Below, piece by piece: positions 56,030 to 64,000 of a DNA stretch of 64,000 nucleotides. A program made the translations under genes and the position numbers. The notes below the pieces were generated by a model. It was not told the DNA's origin. It did no database searches and saw only the letters and a program-made list of their open reading frames with translations. How positions within the stretch are numbered: position 1 is the stretch's first letter; each line of letters starts with the position of its first letter. The stretch covers positions 124,001-188,000 of the forward strand of contig NZ_JAELVR010000004.1 in NCBI RefSeq assembly GCF_016428585.1, in the 5' to 3' direction. Origin of the DNA: Sedimentitalea arenosa (lineage in GTDB: Bacteria; Pseudomonadota; Alphaproteobacteria; Rhodobacterales; Rhodobacteraceae).

Positions 56030-56548
56030 ATGAGACGTTTTTCCCTCGCGCTCGCCACCACCCTCGGACTGGCCTTCCCGGCCTTCGCAGGCGAACAATA
56101 TGTCGATACAACAGGCTTTGCCGTGTCGGGCTATGACGTGGTGGCCTATCGCGACCTGCCGCAGAACCCCGTCGGCACGGAACAGCCCGCCGCGGTTCCC
56201 GGGCGGGCGGACATCACCGCCGACTACAACGGCGCGACCTTTGCCTTTGCCACCGAGGAAAACCGCGACCTGTTCCTGAGCGATCCGGCGAAATACGCGC
56301 CGCAATATGACGGCCATTGCGCCTATGGCGTCAGCAAGGGCGGCAAGGTGCCGGGCAACCCGAACCTGTGGCGCATCGTCGATGACAAGCTCTATCTGAA
56401 CATCACCAAGAACGTGGTCGGCTTCTGGGAAGAGGACATTCCGGGCAACATCAGCCTGGCCGAAGGCAACTGGACCGAGATCGACCCGGCGCCGGCCTCG
56501 GAGAACCCGATCCCGAACTTCGACTCAAGCGCCCCGGCGCGGAACTGA
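56030..56548 (+). CDS. Exported YHS domain-containing protein
   Basis: 172-residue secreted protein: signal peptide MRRFSLALATTLGLAFPAFAG, then YVDTTGFAVSGYDVVAYRDLPQ and a YHS domain (FLSDPAKYAPQYDGHCAYGVSKG) whose Cys and nearby His could bind metal. AGGAGA ribosome-binding site precedes ATG 56030. The proteins occur widely in Rhodobacterales, but their role is not established. Confidence 0.85.
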   Translation: MRRFSLALATTLGLAFPAFAGEQYVDTTGFAVSGYDVVAYRDLPQNPVGTEQPAAVPGRADITADYNGATFAFATEENRDLFLSDPAKYAPQYDGHCAYGVSKGGKVPGNPNLWRIVDDKLYLNITKNVVGFWEEDIPGNISLAEGNWTEIDPAPASENPIPNFDSSAPARN

Positions 56549-56661
56549 GCCCCGGTGCCCGGCGGAGCCTCCGCCGCCGGGCCGCCACCTGCTTGACCCT
56601 CGGCGCGCTTGCGGAAAGACTGGGACCGTTGAATGCTGAACCGACGAAAAGGAGTCTCGCC

Positions 56662-57060
56662 ATGACGCATGATCGCATCCGGCTTGCAGCCGATTTCGAC
56701 GCCGCGATCGAGCGGGTGACGCAGGCGCTGGCCGACCAGGGCTTTGGCGTCATCACGCGGATCGACATGCACGACACCTTCAAGGAAAAGCTGGGGGTGT
56801 CGTTCCCGCGCTACACGATCCTCGGGGCGTGCAACCCCAAGCTGGCGCACCAGGCGGTGTCGGCGGCGCCCGAGATCGGCCTGCTTCTGCCCTGCAACGT
56901 CACCGTCGAGGAGGCGGACGAGGGCACGCTGGTGCGGATCCCGGATGCGCGCGAGATGCTGGGCGGGTCGGGCCTGACCGAGGCGCCGGACCTGTCGGAG
57001 CTGGCCAGCGATGCGGGCGACCGGCTGGACCGGGTCGTGGCGGCGCTGCGCGACGGCTGA
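56662..57060 (+). CDS. DUF302 family protein
   Basis: 132-residue protein with the DUF302 pattern: FDAAIERVTQALADQGFGVITRIDM, then LGACNPKLAHQAVSAAPEIGLLLPCNVTV, which includes the conserved ACNP and P-x-LPCNV. No signal peptide from the chosen ATG (56662, preceded by AAAAGGAG). The fold is a small alpha-beta barrel; some members are linked to redox or metal roles. Convergent with gcrA 7 nt away. Confidence 0.86.
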   Translation: MTHDRIRLAADFDAAIERVTQALADQGFGVITRIDMHDTFKEKLGVSFPRYTILGACNPKLAHQAVSAAPEIGLLLPCNVTVEEADEGTLVRIPDAREMLGGSGLTEAPDLSELASDAGDRLDRVVAALRDG

Positions 57061-57067
57061 ACGCCGG

Positions 57068-57652
57068 TCAGCGCCGGCGGTCGCGGCGCGAACTCATCGG
57101 TTGGAACGCGACGCCGACATGGGCCTCGCAATAGGGCTTGCCCGCCTGCACGGGCAGGCCGCAGAACCAGAAATCCTCGGTCGCGGGGTCGCCGACGGGC
57201 CATTTGCAGGTGCGTTCGGTCAGATCCATCAGGCCGATCTTCTTGGCCTTCTTCTCGACCTCGTTGACCTTGGCCAACGCCTCGGGGCTGATCTCGTTCG
57301 CCGAGGGCTGCGGCGGCAGCGGCTGACCGGCCGGGATGATCTGGCGGCGCGCCGGGGTGGATGGCTTGGCCTCGGCGTTGGGGTCGGCCTGCGGGCGCGC
57401 GGCCTCGGTCTTGGGCTGCGGGCGCGGCTTGGCCTCGGGCTTGGGCGCCGGGGCGGGGGTGGCGGGCTTCGACTTGGCCTCGGGCTTGGGAGTGGCGGTC
57501 CCGGCCGTCCGGTTGGACAGGCCAAGGCGATGCACCTTGCCGATCACCGCATTGCGCGTCACACCGCCGAGTTCCTTGGCGATCTGGCTCGCAGATTGCC
57601 CTTCGCCCCACATTCTCTTCAGCGTTTCGACCCGCTCGTCAGTCCAGGACAT
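57068..57652 (-). CDS. gcrA: Cell cycle regulator GcrA
   Basis: 194-residue alphaproteobacterial regulator. The N-terminal DNA-binding helix set MSWTDERVETLKRMW and SASQIAKELGGVTRNAVIGKVHRL is almost invariant in the family. A long Ala/Pro/Lys linker (about 50-130) follows, then a C-terminal sigma70-interacting region with cysteines (CKWPVGDP, FWFCGLPV, PYCEAH). GcrA activates CtrA-phase genes at GANTC sites when methylated by CcrM. A hairpin lies just upstream of the start. Confidence 0.95.
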   Translation of the reverse strand: MSWTDERVETLKRMWGEGQSASQIAKELGGVTRNAVIGKVHRLGLSNRTAGTATPKPEAKSKPATPAPAPKPEAKPRPQPKTEAARPQADPNAEAKPSTPARRQIIPAGQPLPPQPSANEISPEALAKVNEVEKKAKKIGLMDLTERTCKWPVGDPATEDFWFCGLPVQAGKPYCEAHVGVAFQPMSSRRDRRR

Positions 57653-57672
57653 GGAAACCCTTTCCAGCTAAA

Positions 57673-57708
57673 AAGCGGCCCACCGCAGCGGCCGCTTCAG
57701 GTTTTTTT
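57673..57708. terminator. Bidirectional hairpin upstream of gcrA
   Basis: Inverted repeat AAGCGGCC (57673-57680) / GGCCGCTT (57690-57697) with a 9-nt loop. On the + strand it is followed by CAGGTTTTTTT, and on the - strand the arm runs into TTTTT, so it resembles an intrinsic terminator in both directions. On the - strand it lies 21-45 nt upstream of the gcrA start codon, within the likely leader. Confidence 0.55.
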
Positions 57709-57788
57709 CTTTGTCTCCCTATTTTAGTCAGTGCGGGCTGAGTTACAAGGCGTCTTGAACGGCCAACCGGCCGCGCGAGGCGCAGGGA

Positions 57789-58598
57789 ATGGAAAAGATG
57801 CAGGACGAAACGCAGGGGATGCGCCGTTTCGGGCGCGTGAACTGGCTGGGGCTCTACACGCTGGCCAAGCGCGAGGTCATGCGCTTTGCCACGGTCTGGA
57901 CCCAGACCTTGCTGGCGCCGCTGGTGACGGCGGCGCTGTTCCTGATGATCTTCAACCTGGCCATCGGTCCGCGCCGGGGCGACGTGATGGGGGTGCCGTT
58001 CCTGACCTTCATCGCGCCGGGTATCCTGATGATGACGGTGATCCAGAACGCATTCGCCAATTGTTCGAGTTCGATCGTGATCTCGAAGGTGCAGGGGAAT
58101 ATCGTCGACACGCTGATGCCGCCCCTGTCCGGTGCCGAGCTGGTGCTGGGCTATCTCGCCGGCGGGATCGCGCGCGGCGTCGTGGTGGCGGTGACGATCG
58201 GGTTGGGCCTGCTGCTGGTGCTGGGGATCGCGCCGGCGCATCCGCTGATCGCGCTGGTCTTCGTCGTGCTGGGCGCGGCGCTCATGGGCGCGCTGGGGAT
58301 CGTCGCGGGGATCTATGCCGAGAAGTTCGACCAGATGGCGGCGATCACCAATTTCATCATCACGCCGCTGGCCTTCCTGTCGGGCACCTTCTACTCGGTT
58401 CAGGCGCTGCCGCCGGTGCTGAACGAGATCACCCACATGAACCCGATCTTCTACCTGATCGACGGAGTCCGGTTCGGCGTGATCGGGGTTTCGGACAGCT
58501 CGCCGATGCTGGGTCTCGCGGTGTGCGGCACGGCGACGCTGGCGGTGTCGCTGCTGGCGTGGTGGATGCTGAGAAGCGGGTACCGGCTCAAGGCCTGA
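57789..58598 (+). CDS. ABC-2 type transporter permease
   Basis: 269-residue membrane protein with six predicted helices. The region PFLTFIAPGILMMTVIQNAFANCSS and the LAFLSGTFYSVQALP block match the ABC-2/YadH-NodJ family, which exports polysaccharides, lipids or drugs. Its ATPase partner is not next to it on either side, unlike the common pair. Whether it works with the KpsT upstream is doubtful, since KpsT and this gene are 3.5 kb apart and on opposite strands. Confidence 0.85.
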   Translation: MEKMQDETQGMRRFGRVNWLGLYTLAKREVMRFATVWTQTLLAPLVTAALFLMIFNLAIGPRRGDVMGVPFLTFIAPGILMMTVIQNAFANCSSSIVISKVQGNIVDTLMPPLSGAELVLGYLAGGIARGVVVAVTIGLGLLLVLGIAPAHPLIALVFVVLGAALMGALGIVAGIYAEKFDQMAAITNFIITPLAFLSGTFYSVQALPPVLNEITHMNPIFYLIDGVRFGVIGVSDSSPMLGLAVCGTATLAVSLLAWWMLRSGYRLKA

Positions 58599-58614
58599 GC
58601 GCTTGGCGGCGCGC

Positions 58615-59835
58615 TCATTCCGCCGGTTGCACCGGCATCCGCGCGCGGCCGAGCCGCGGATTCAGGCGCTGCGCGATGCCGAGGGCCGCGAACATCGCCA
58701 CGCCACCGGCGGCGAAGATGCCCGACACCGGCGCGACCAGCAGCACCAGCCAGGCAAGGCCCGGCGTGGCGATGCCCGACACGTCGCGGAAGCTGGAATA
58801 GATCGCCGACATCTCGGTGCGCTCGGAGGGTTTCACCGCCATCAGGAACGGCAGGCCGCCGCAGACATCCAGCACGATCAGGAAGAACGAGGCCGCCATG
58901 AGGGCCGCGACCGCCAGGGGCGGCAGGGGCGCCGCGACGGCGGCGACGCAGAACAGCAGACCGGCCGCGCCGAAGCCGGTCGAGACCGCCCGGCGCAGGC
59001 TGCGGCGCTGCATCCAGCGCAGGATCAGCGGCGCGGCCAGCAGGCTGGCATTGGTGATCGACAGGACGATGCCGCCCAGTTCCTTGCCCAGCCCGCTCTG
59101 CACCGCGAAGATCGGCAGGTAGACGACGTAGATCCACCAGCCGCAGGAGCGGATCACCGCGAAGAGCCAGCCCGCCACCAGCCGTGGCTGGGCGAAAAAG
59201 CGCGGCAGATAGGCGAGCGGGTTGGGCGGTGCGCGCCGCGCCCGGCTGATCAGCTTGCCGTTGCCCAGCCGCATCATCCAGAACAGCGCCAGCATGGCGA
59301 GTGCGGCCGTGGCCGAGATCAGGAAGGGCGCGGGTCGCCACCAGCCCATCAGGAAGACCCCGGCGACCGGGCCCACGGTCCAGCCGGCGGCGCTGTAGAA
59401 AAGCCGCGCGGTCTCGCAGCGGCCGAGTTCGACCCGTGCGACATAGTCCAGCACGTAGGCATTGAAGCAGACGAAGGTCGTGACGGTGGCGACCGTGTTG
59501 AGTGCCAGTGCGGTGATGACGCAGGCCGGCCGCCCGTCGATCGCGAAGCCCGCGGCCAGAACGTAGAACAGCGCGCCGGCGCTGTAGATCCAGCGGCGCG
59601 GCACGTGGCGGATTGCCCAGGGCACCATCAGGCCGACGACGAGCGACAGGATCCCGATGGCGAAATAGAGCGCCGAGACGATCTGCGCGTCAGCCACCGC
59701 CTGGTAGAGAATGACCGGAAAGACCGACACCAGCATGCCGCGCACCACCGCCTCGCATCCGGCGAGCGAGGCGAAACCGCGGATGCCGGGGGCGGGCGGA
59801 TGCCGCAACCATTCGGGAATTCGTTTTTCGTGCAT
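58615..59835 (-). CDS. MFS transporter
   Basis: 406-residue protein with about twelve hydrophobic segments, the MFS shape. The first half has GMLVSVFPVILYQAVADAQIVSALYFAIG, the second LIISATAALAML-type helices and PLIRWMQRRSL-like loop. It resembles a sugar/lipid or drug exporter subgroup, without a specific substrate signature. It stands between the ABC-2 permease (convergent, 16 nt) and the EamA gene on the same strand. Confidence 0.85.
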   Translation of the reverse strand: MHEKRIPEWLRHPPAPGIRGFASLAGCEAVVRGMLVSVFPVILYQAVADAQIVSALYFAIGILSLVVGLMVPWAIRHVPRRWIYSAGALFYVLAAGFAIDGRPACVITALALNTVATVTTFVCFNAYVLDYVARVELGRCETARLFYSAAGWTVGPVAGVFLMGWWRPAPFLISATAALAMLALFWMMRLGNGKLISRARRAPPNPLAYLPRFFAQPRLVAGWLFAVIRSCGWWIYVVYLPIFAVQSGLGKELGGIVLSITNASLLAAPLILRWMQRRSLRRAVSTGFGAAGLLFCVAAVAAPLPPLAVAALMAASFFLIVLDVCGGLPFLMAVKPSERTEMSAIYSSFRDVSGIATPGLAWLVLLVAPVSGIFAAGGVAMFAALGIAQRLNPRLGRARMPVQPAE

Positions 59836-59973
59836 GGGGACGTCTTCGGAACTGCGCGTGCTGTCCTGTCCCTGCCAAACCGGCGGGGGGGTTGTCGCAG
59901 ACGAATGCGACCGTGTGGCAGGTCGTTTTCGCGAAACCGTGATCGGATGCGGGCGGCGGGGCTTGCCTGCGGG

Positions 59974-60858
59974 TCAGGCGCGGCGCACCCGGCCTTCGCG
60001 CCAGGCCAGGAGCAGCGCGCCGGTCAGGATGACCGAGGCGCCGAGCACCGACACCGCGTCGGGCACCACGCCGAAGCCCGCGAAGTCGTAGAGCGCGGCC
60101 ATGATCAGCGTCGCATAGCTGAACGGCGCGACGAAACTGGCATCGGCCCGCGCCATCGCGTTGACGAAGAGCGTCTGCGCGCAGGCCATCAGCAGCCCGA
60201 GGGCCGCCAGCGCGCCCCATTGCGCCGCGGTCGGCGGCTGCCAGACGGTGAGGACCGCGACCGTGGCGATGCAGAGCCCGATCATGTTGTTGACCAGCAG
60301 GATCTGGAACACCGGCTCGCGGCCCGACAGTTTCTTGATGAAGATCAGCTCGAGCCCCATGACGCAGGCCGCCCCCAGCGCCAGCAGCGCCGCCGGCTGG
60401 AAGGTCGCGGGGGTCGGGCGCAGCAGGATCAGCGCCCCGGCGAGCGCGATCGCGGCGGCGCTCCAGCGGACCGGGCCGACCTTTTCGCCGAGCAGCGGAA
60501 TCGCCAGCATCATGGCGAAGACCGGGTTCAGGAAGCTGATCGCGGTGGCGTCCGACAGCGGGATGAAGGCCACAGAGGCGAACATCAGCGTGACGCCCAT
60601 CCAGCCGAACAGGGTGCGGCCCAGGTGCAGGCGCCAATGCGGCGCCGAGATGCGGGGCCGCACCACGGCGGCGACCGACAGCAGCGCGGTGAAGGCGAAG
60701 AGAAAGCGCCCGTGGCTGATCTGCAGCGGGTTGAGGGGCGGACCCAGCGTGTCGGTGCCCAGCGCCTTGGCGAGCAGCGTCGTCGCCGCGATGAACGCGG
60801 TCGCAACGAGGATCAGGAGCGCGGCCAGCGCGGGATTGTGGGCCTTGGGGACGAACAT
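59974..60858 (-). CDS. DMT superfamily transporter (EamA domain)
   Basis: 294-residue membrane protein with ten hydrophobic helices and two EamA repeats (SDATAISFLNPVFAMMLAIPLLGEKVG in the first, DASFVAPFSYATLIMAALYDFAGF in the second). The charged tail WREGRVRRA is typical. Function: solute export, substrate not predictable. ATG at 60858; 71 nt divergent gap to yqaA. Confidence 0.87.
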   Translation of the reverse strand: MFVPKAHNPALAALLILVATAFIAATTLLAKALGTDTLGPPLNPLQISHGRFLFAFTALLSVAAVVRPRISAPHWRLHLGRTLFGWMGVTLMFASVAFIPLSDATAISFLNPVFAMMLAIPLLGEKVGPVRWSAAAIALAGALILLRPTPATFQPAALLALGAACVMGLELIFIKKLSGREPVFQILLVNNMIGLCIATVAVLTVWQPPTAAQWGALAALGLLMACAQTLFVNAMARADASFVAPFSYATLIMAALYDFAGFGVVPDAVSVLGASVILTGALLLAWREGRVRRA

Positions 60859-60929
60859 GGCGCTGCCTTGCCCCCGAAACGCCGCCGGGGCAAGAGCGTT
60901 TCACCGGTCGCGACGCGGGCCTTGCCGCG

Positions 60930-61358
60930 ATGATCGCGCTGGGCGGGCTGTTCCTGTCGGCGTTGCTGGCCGCGACGCTCTTGCCGGCGCAATCGGAGGC
61001 GGTGCTGATCGCCCTGCTGGTGCAGGGGCAATACCCGGTTTTGACCCTGCTGGCGGTGGCGAGCGCGGGCAACGTGCTGGGCGCGATGATCAACTGGGCG
61101 CTGGGGCGCGGCCTCGCCCGGTTCAGCGACCGGCCATGGTTTCCCGTCGCGCCGGCCCAATTGGCGCGGGCCGAACGCTGGTATCACCGGTTCGGACGCT
61201 ATTCGCTGTTGCTGAGCTGGATGCCGGTGATCGGCGATCCCCTGACCGTGGTCGCGGGCCTGTTGCGCGAGCCGGCATGGGTGGTGCTGGTCCTGGTCAC
61301 CATCGCAAAAACCGGGCGCTACGTGATCCTGGCGGCGGCGACGCTGGCCTGGATCTGA
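60930..61358 (+). CDS. YqaA family membrane protein (DedA/SNARE-associated type)
   Basis: 142-residue inner-membrane protein with four hydrophobic segments. GNVLGAMINWALGRGL and WYHRFGRYSLLLSWMPVIGDPLTVVAG form the family's G-x-W-x-LGR and re-entrant PxxGDP motifs. The small YqaA group belongs to the DedA superfamily, members of which flip lipids. The stop is 2 nt from the convergent barrel gene stop. Confidence 0.87.
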   Translation: MIALGGLFLSALLAATLLPAQSEAVLIALLVQGQYPVLTLLAVASAGNVLGAMINWALGRGLARFSDRPWFPVAPAQLARAERWYHRFGRYSLLLSWMPVIGDPLTVVAGLLREPAWVVLVLVTIAKTGRYVILAAATLAWI

Positions 61359-61360
61359 TC

Positions 61361-61924
61361 TCAGAACTGAAACGAGAAGAGCAGCGTGGCGGTCATCTGG
61401 TCGCGCAGGCTGGCGCTGCCCCGTCCCGGCAGGTCGCTGTCGATGAACTCGGTTCCCAGCACGACCCATTCGTTGATCTGGTAGGCCGCGCCGATGCCGA
61501 AATCGGCGCCCTCGTCCCGGATGCTGCGCGTGGGATCGGCCCGGTCCTGCCAGGAATATCCGATCACCGCGTAGGGCAGGAAGTCGCCACCGTCAAAGCC
61601 GATGCGCGCCCGCAGGTGGCGCATCTCCTCGACGCCGCCATGGCCGATGGTCGCGGTCTCGAGATCGCGCTTGATCTCGCCCGCCAGCACCAGCTGACCG
61701 AAATCGCGGTGATAGCCGGTGTGCAGGCCGAACAGCGTCGGATCGCCGTGAATGTCGATGGTCGAGACGCCGGGCATCCGGCGGGATTTGCGCGGCTTGG
61801 TGTCCAGTTCGATCCCCTTGCCGAGCAGGACCCTGGCCCAGCTGGGCCGCTCCCTGTCCTGCGCCATGGCCGGCAGGGCCGCCAGCGTGGCGGCCAAGAC
61901 CAGAAATGCGGTAGCGGTAGTCAT
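61361..61924 (-). CDS. Outer-membrane beta-barrel protein, unknown role
   Basis: 187-residue exported protein. Signal peptide (TATAFLVLAATLAALPAMA), then alternating hydrophobic strands (LFGLHTGYHRDFGQLVLAGEI, FLPYAVIGYSWQD, DFGIGAAYQINEWVVLGTEF) and a C-terminal Phe (LLFSFQF), the barrel assembly signal. The size fits an 8-strand barrel. The ATG at 61924 is preferred since homology and the signal begin there. Close to the OmpA/porin-like small surface proteins of Rhodobacterales. Confidence 0.82.
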   Translation of the reverse strand: MTTATAFLVLAATLAALPAMAQDRERPSWARVLLGKGIELDTKPRKSRRMPGVSTIDIHGDPTLFGLHTGYHRDFGQLVLAGEIKRDLETATIGHGGVEEMRHLRARIGFDGGDFLPYAVIGYSWQDRADPTRSIRDEGADFGIGAAYQINEWVVLGTEFIDSDLPGRGSASLRDQMTATLLFSFQF

Positions 61925-62163
61925 GCCGTCCTCCCGATTTCCGTGCCGACCCGGTCGGGTCAGGTCGCCGCGATGCCTGCGGCGGGCGTGCCCGGAGCGG
62001 GCCCGGCGGCCCGGCGACACGGTGCGTGGTCTGCGCTGATCCGATCGGGATTTGCGACCTTGAAAAGGCTATCCAGCGCCATGCGATGTCCTTCCGGTTC
62101 TGCAACTTGGATTAAAGGTTGCAGGTAAGCCGCAGCATGGAAACAATTTTCTTCCCGTGGGTA

Positions 62164-63711
62164 TTAATTTCCGGTTAACCCTGACCGAAACGTCACACCT
62201 GCAGGTTCGGGATGCGCCGTCTCATAGACCAGCGTTCCGTCTTCCAGATCTGCGACGGGAAGGGTGATCCGGTCGTCGAAATAGTCCTGTGTCATCACCC
62301 AGGGCTGGCGGTCGCCCTGCTTGGGAAGCCGGTCCAGCGCGCGCAGGATATAGCCCGCGTTGAAGTTCTCGGGATCGATCCAGGGGCGCAACGTCATCTC
62401 CTCATCCTCGGCGCGCAGACGCGGGGTCACCGACTGCGCGCCGCGGGTGTCCATATGCGCGAGCAGCCGGCAGACATAGTCCGAAACCAGATCGGCGCGC
62501 AGGGTCCAGCTGGAGCGCAGGTAGCCGAACACCATGGCGAGATTGGGCAGGCTGGAGAGCATGATGCCGCGGTGGGTGATGCACTCCGACAGGTCGACCG
62601 GCACGCCATCGACGGTGAAGCCGAGATCGCCGAGCGCGTTCAGTTCGAGCCCGGTGGCGCTGACGATCAGGTCGGCCTTGAGCACCTCGCCCGAGCGCAG
62701 TTCGATACCCTCGGGAACGAAGCGGGCGATGTCGTCGGTCACCACCGACGCCGCACCCGAGCGGATCGCGACGAAGAGATCGCCGTCGGGGATCATCGCG
62801 ACGCGCTGCCGCCAGGGCCGATAACGCGGCGTGAAATGGGTTTCGATGTCGACCGCGTCGCCGAGATAGGCGCGCGCGGCGCCGATCATCTCGGCGGCGA
62901 CCGCATCCGGGTCCTCGCGCGCCCGGCGCGCCACGGTGCGGGACTCGTGCAGGTGCTTGCGGCGCATGATTTCGTGAAACCAGTCGTCGGGCAGGTCGAG
63001 CGCGCGCAGGGTTTCGGTGAACTCGTCGCGCATCGGACGGGGGAAGTAATAGGTCGGCGAACGCTGCAGCATGGTGACGTGTTCCGCCGTTTGCGCCAGC
63101 GCCGGGATCAGCGTCGCCGCCGTGGCGCCCGATCCGATCACCACGATCCGCTTGCCCGCGTGATCCAGCGTGTCGGGCCAGGTCTGCGGATGAACGATCT
63201 CGCCCGCGAACCGCTCCATGTCGGGCCAGCGCGGCTGGTATCCCCGGTCATGGCGGTAGTAACCCGCGCACATCCAGAGAAACCGGCATGTCAGCTCGCG
63301 CGGACCGTGGGGCGACCGCACCGACACCGTCCAGAGCGCCGTGCCGCTGTCCCAGGAGGCCGTCTCGACCCGGTGGCCGAAGCGGATGTGCTGGCACAGG
63401 TCGTTTTCCTCGACCGCCTCGGCCAGGTAGCTGCGGATCTCTTCGGCGGTGGCGATCGCGACCCCTTTCCAGGGTTTCCACCTGAAGCCGAAGGTGAACA
63501 GGTCGCTGTCCGAGCGGATGCCCGGAAAACTGTGGGTCGCCCAGGTGCCGCCGAACGTGTCCTTGCTCTCGAGAAGGGCGAAGCGCGTGCCGGGCCGCTC
63601 GCGCGACAGGTGATAGCCCGCATCGATGCCCGAGATGCCGGCGCCGACGATCAGGACATCGAAATCCGGGGCAGGGTCGGGTGTCGGGGGGCGGGCATCC
63701 TGGCGTGTCAC
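62164..63711 (-). CDS. Flavin-containing monooxygenase, Baeyer-Villiger type
   Basis: 515-residue FAD/NADPH enzyme. FAD site VLIVGAGISGIDAGYHL, the Baeyer-Villiger/FMO fingerprint F-x-G-x3-H-x3-W-P as FAGEIVHPQTWPD, and the NADPH site VVIGSGATAATLIPALA are all present in normal order. It inserts oxygen into ketones or oxidises amines or sulfides. The start is GTG at 63711 with AGGAGA upstream. No neighbours hint at a substrate. Confidence 0.9.
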   Translation of the reverse strand: MTRQDARPPTPDPAPDFDVLIVGAGISGIDAGYHLSRERPGTRFALLESKDTFGGTWATHSFPGIRSDSDLFTFGFRWKPWKGVAIATAEEIRSYLAEAVEENDLCQHIRFGHRVETASWDSGTALWTVSVRSPHGPRELTCRFLWMCAGYYRHDRGYQPRWPDMERFAGEIVHPQTWPDTLDHAGKRIVVIGSGATAATLIPALAQTAEHVTMLQRSPTYYFPRPMRDEFTETLRALDLPDDWFHEIMRRKHLHESRTVARRAREDPDAVAAEMIGAARAYLGDAVDIETHFTPRYRPWRQRVAMIPDGDLFVAIRSGAASVVTDDIARFVPEGIELRSGEVLKADLIVSATGLELNALGDLGFTVDGVPVDLSECITHRGIMLSSLPNLAMVFGYLRSSWTLRADLVSDYVCRLLAHMDTRGAQSVTPRLRAEDEEMTLRPWIDPENFNAGYILRALDRLPKQGDRQPWVMTQDYFDDRITLPVADLEDGTLVYETAHPEPAGVTFRSGLTGN

Positions 63712-64000
63712 GGGCGATCTCCTCTGCTGTGCGGTCAGCTTGCCCGCAACCGCGCCCGGCGCAAAGCCCGAATTCGCCGCGGTTCGACCAGCGGCGCGTC
63801 GAAAGGGGCTTTCCCCGGCGGCATTTCTGGCCTAATGCCCCCCGCATGACAGGACACACAGATATCGCGCCCCTGCGCCTGCGACGCCGACGCGCGTAAA
63901 CCCGCGCCTGTCCCCGCGCCGGTGTTCGGCGCCCTTCCATCGAAAATCGTTGACGAAACCGCCCCGCGTGATGCACTCACAGGGCTTCCTGCCTGAAAAA

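Noticed and set aside
57789-58598. ABC-2 permease as the missing KpsM of the capsule system
   Set aside because: It is 3.5 kb away on the opposite strand and its sequence is closer to the YadH/NodJ subgroup than to KpsM.
58603-60933. 776-codon + strand frame opposite the MFS and EamA genes
   Set aside because: Arg/Gln/Glu-rich low-complexity text overlapping two clear transporter genes on the other strand.
63712-64000. Possible small gene upstream of the monooxygenase (open frames of 60-80 codons)
   Set aside because: No ribosome-binding site with a convincing start, no recognisable protein, and Arg/Ala-rich composition. I see nothing assignable here.

Overview
The window is high-GC, densely packed bacterial DNA that looks like a marine alphaproteobacterium of the Rhodobacterales (Roseobacter/Rhodobacter group). 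This rests on a GcrA cell-cycle regulator, a TRAP transporter, a pyruvate dehydrogenase operon with a homodimeric E1 and a lipoyl-E3, a ROK-controlled xylose cluster with a stand-alone single-domain XylG, three DUF6455-like proteins and TamA/TamB. I see no rRNA, tRNA, CRISPR array, insertion sequence or phage gene. The organism assignment is an inference from gene content.

Layout. 1-8.0 kb: a catabolic and transport block on the + strand: TRAP transporter (first gene truncated by the window edge), an Fe(II)/2-oxoglutarate (PhyH-type) dioxygenase, a UxaA/GarD-family dehydratase, a beta-hydroxyacid dehydrogenase with an unusual substrate motif, an EamA exporter and a LysE exporter. 8.2-13.9 kb: aceE-aceF-lpdA. 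13.9-17.8 kb: a D-galactonate/galactose-type block (dgoA-dgoK-SDR, an EthD-like protein, divergent AraC regulator). 17.8-19.2 kb: the wreck of a sugar module, a TIM-barrel isomerase remnant and a Gfo/Idh/MocA dehydrogenase remnant. 19.4-31.9 kb: GAPDH, a small lipoprotein, then a xylose regulon (xylB-xylA, the ROK repressor, xylF-xylH-xylG, glk) interrupted by a di-heme peroxidase and an FG-GAP/ASPIC secreted protein. 31.9-37.7 kb: tamB-tamA. 37.9-49.6 kb: a mixed housekeeping stretch (second GAPDH, ureidoglycine aminohydrolase, lipoproteins, EI24 protein, nitroreductase, HDAC-like deacetylase, M48 protease, DUF6455 triplet, IMPACT protein, CDGSH protein, DCC protein, RimO). 49.7-54.3 kb: a capsule-related operon, kpsT-kpsE-kdsA-phosphohexomutase. 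54.4-63.7 kb: DNA-glycosylase-like protein, SseB, YHS protein, DUF302, GcrA, ABC-2 permease, MFS and EamA transporters, YqaA, an outer-membrane barrel and a flavin monooxygenase.

How the genes fit together. Xylose enters by XylFHG, is isomerised by XylA and phosphorylated by XylB. A matching AT-rich inverted-repeat-like site lies upstream of both xylB and xylF and is the likely operator of the ROK repressor encoded between them. glk closes the transport operon, suggesting that the same importer also feeds glucose. The dgoK/dgoA pair makes pyruvate and glyceraldehyde-3-phosphate from 2-keto-3-deoxygalactonate, and the nearby GAPDH and PDH operons take those products onward. The sugar-acid end of this region shows decay: two adjacent genes are pseudogenes and the neighbouring SDR has lost its catalytic lysine.

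Most worth a second look: the TRAP/PhyH/UxaA/GRT-motif dehydrogenase cluster (an uncharacterised sugar-acid or sulfonate route), the paired XylR-type operators, the peroxidase/ASPIC pair inside the xylose regulon, the tandem DUF6455 triplet with a shared cysteine pattern, the lysine-less SDR, and the 183-bp coding repeats inside tamB.
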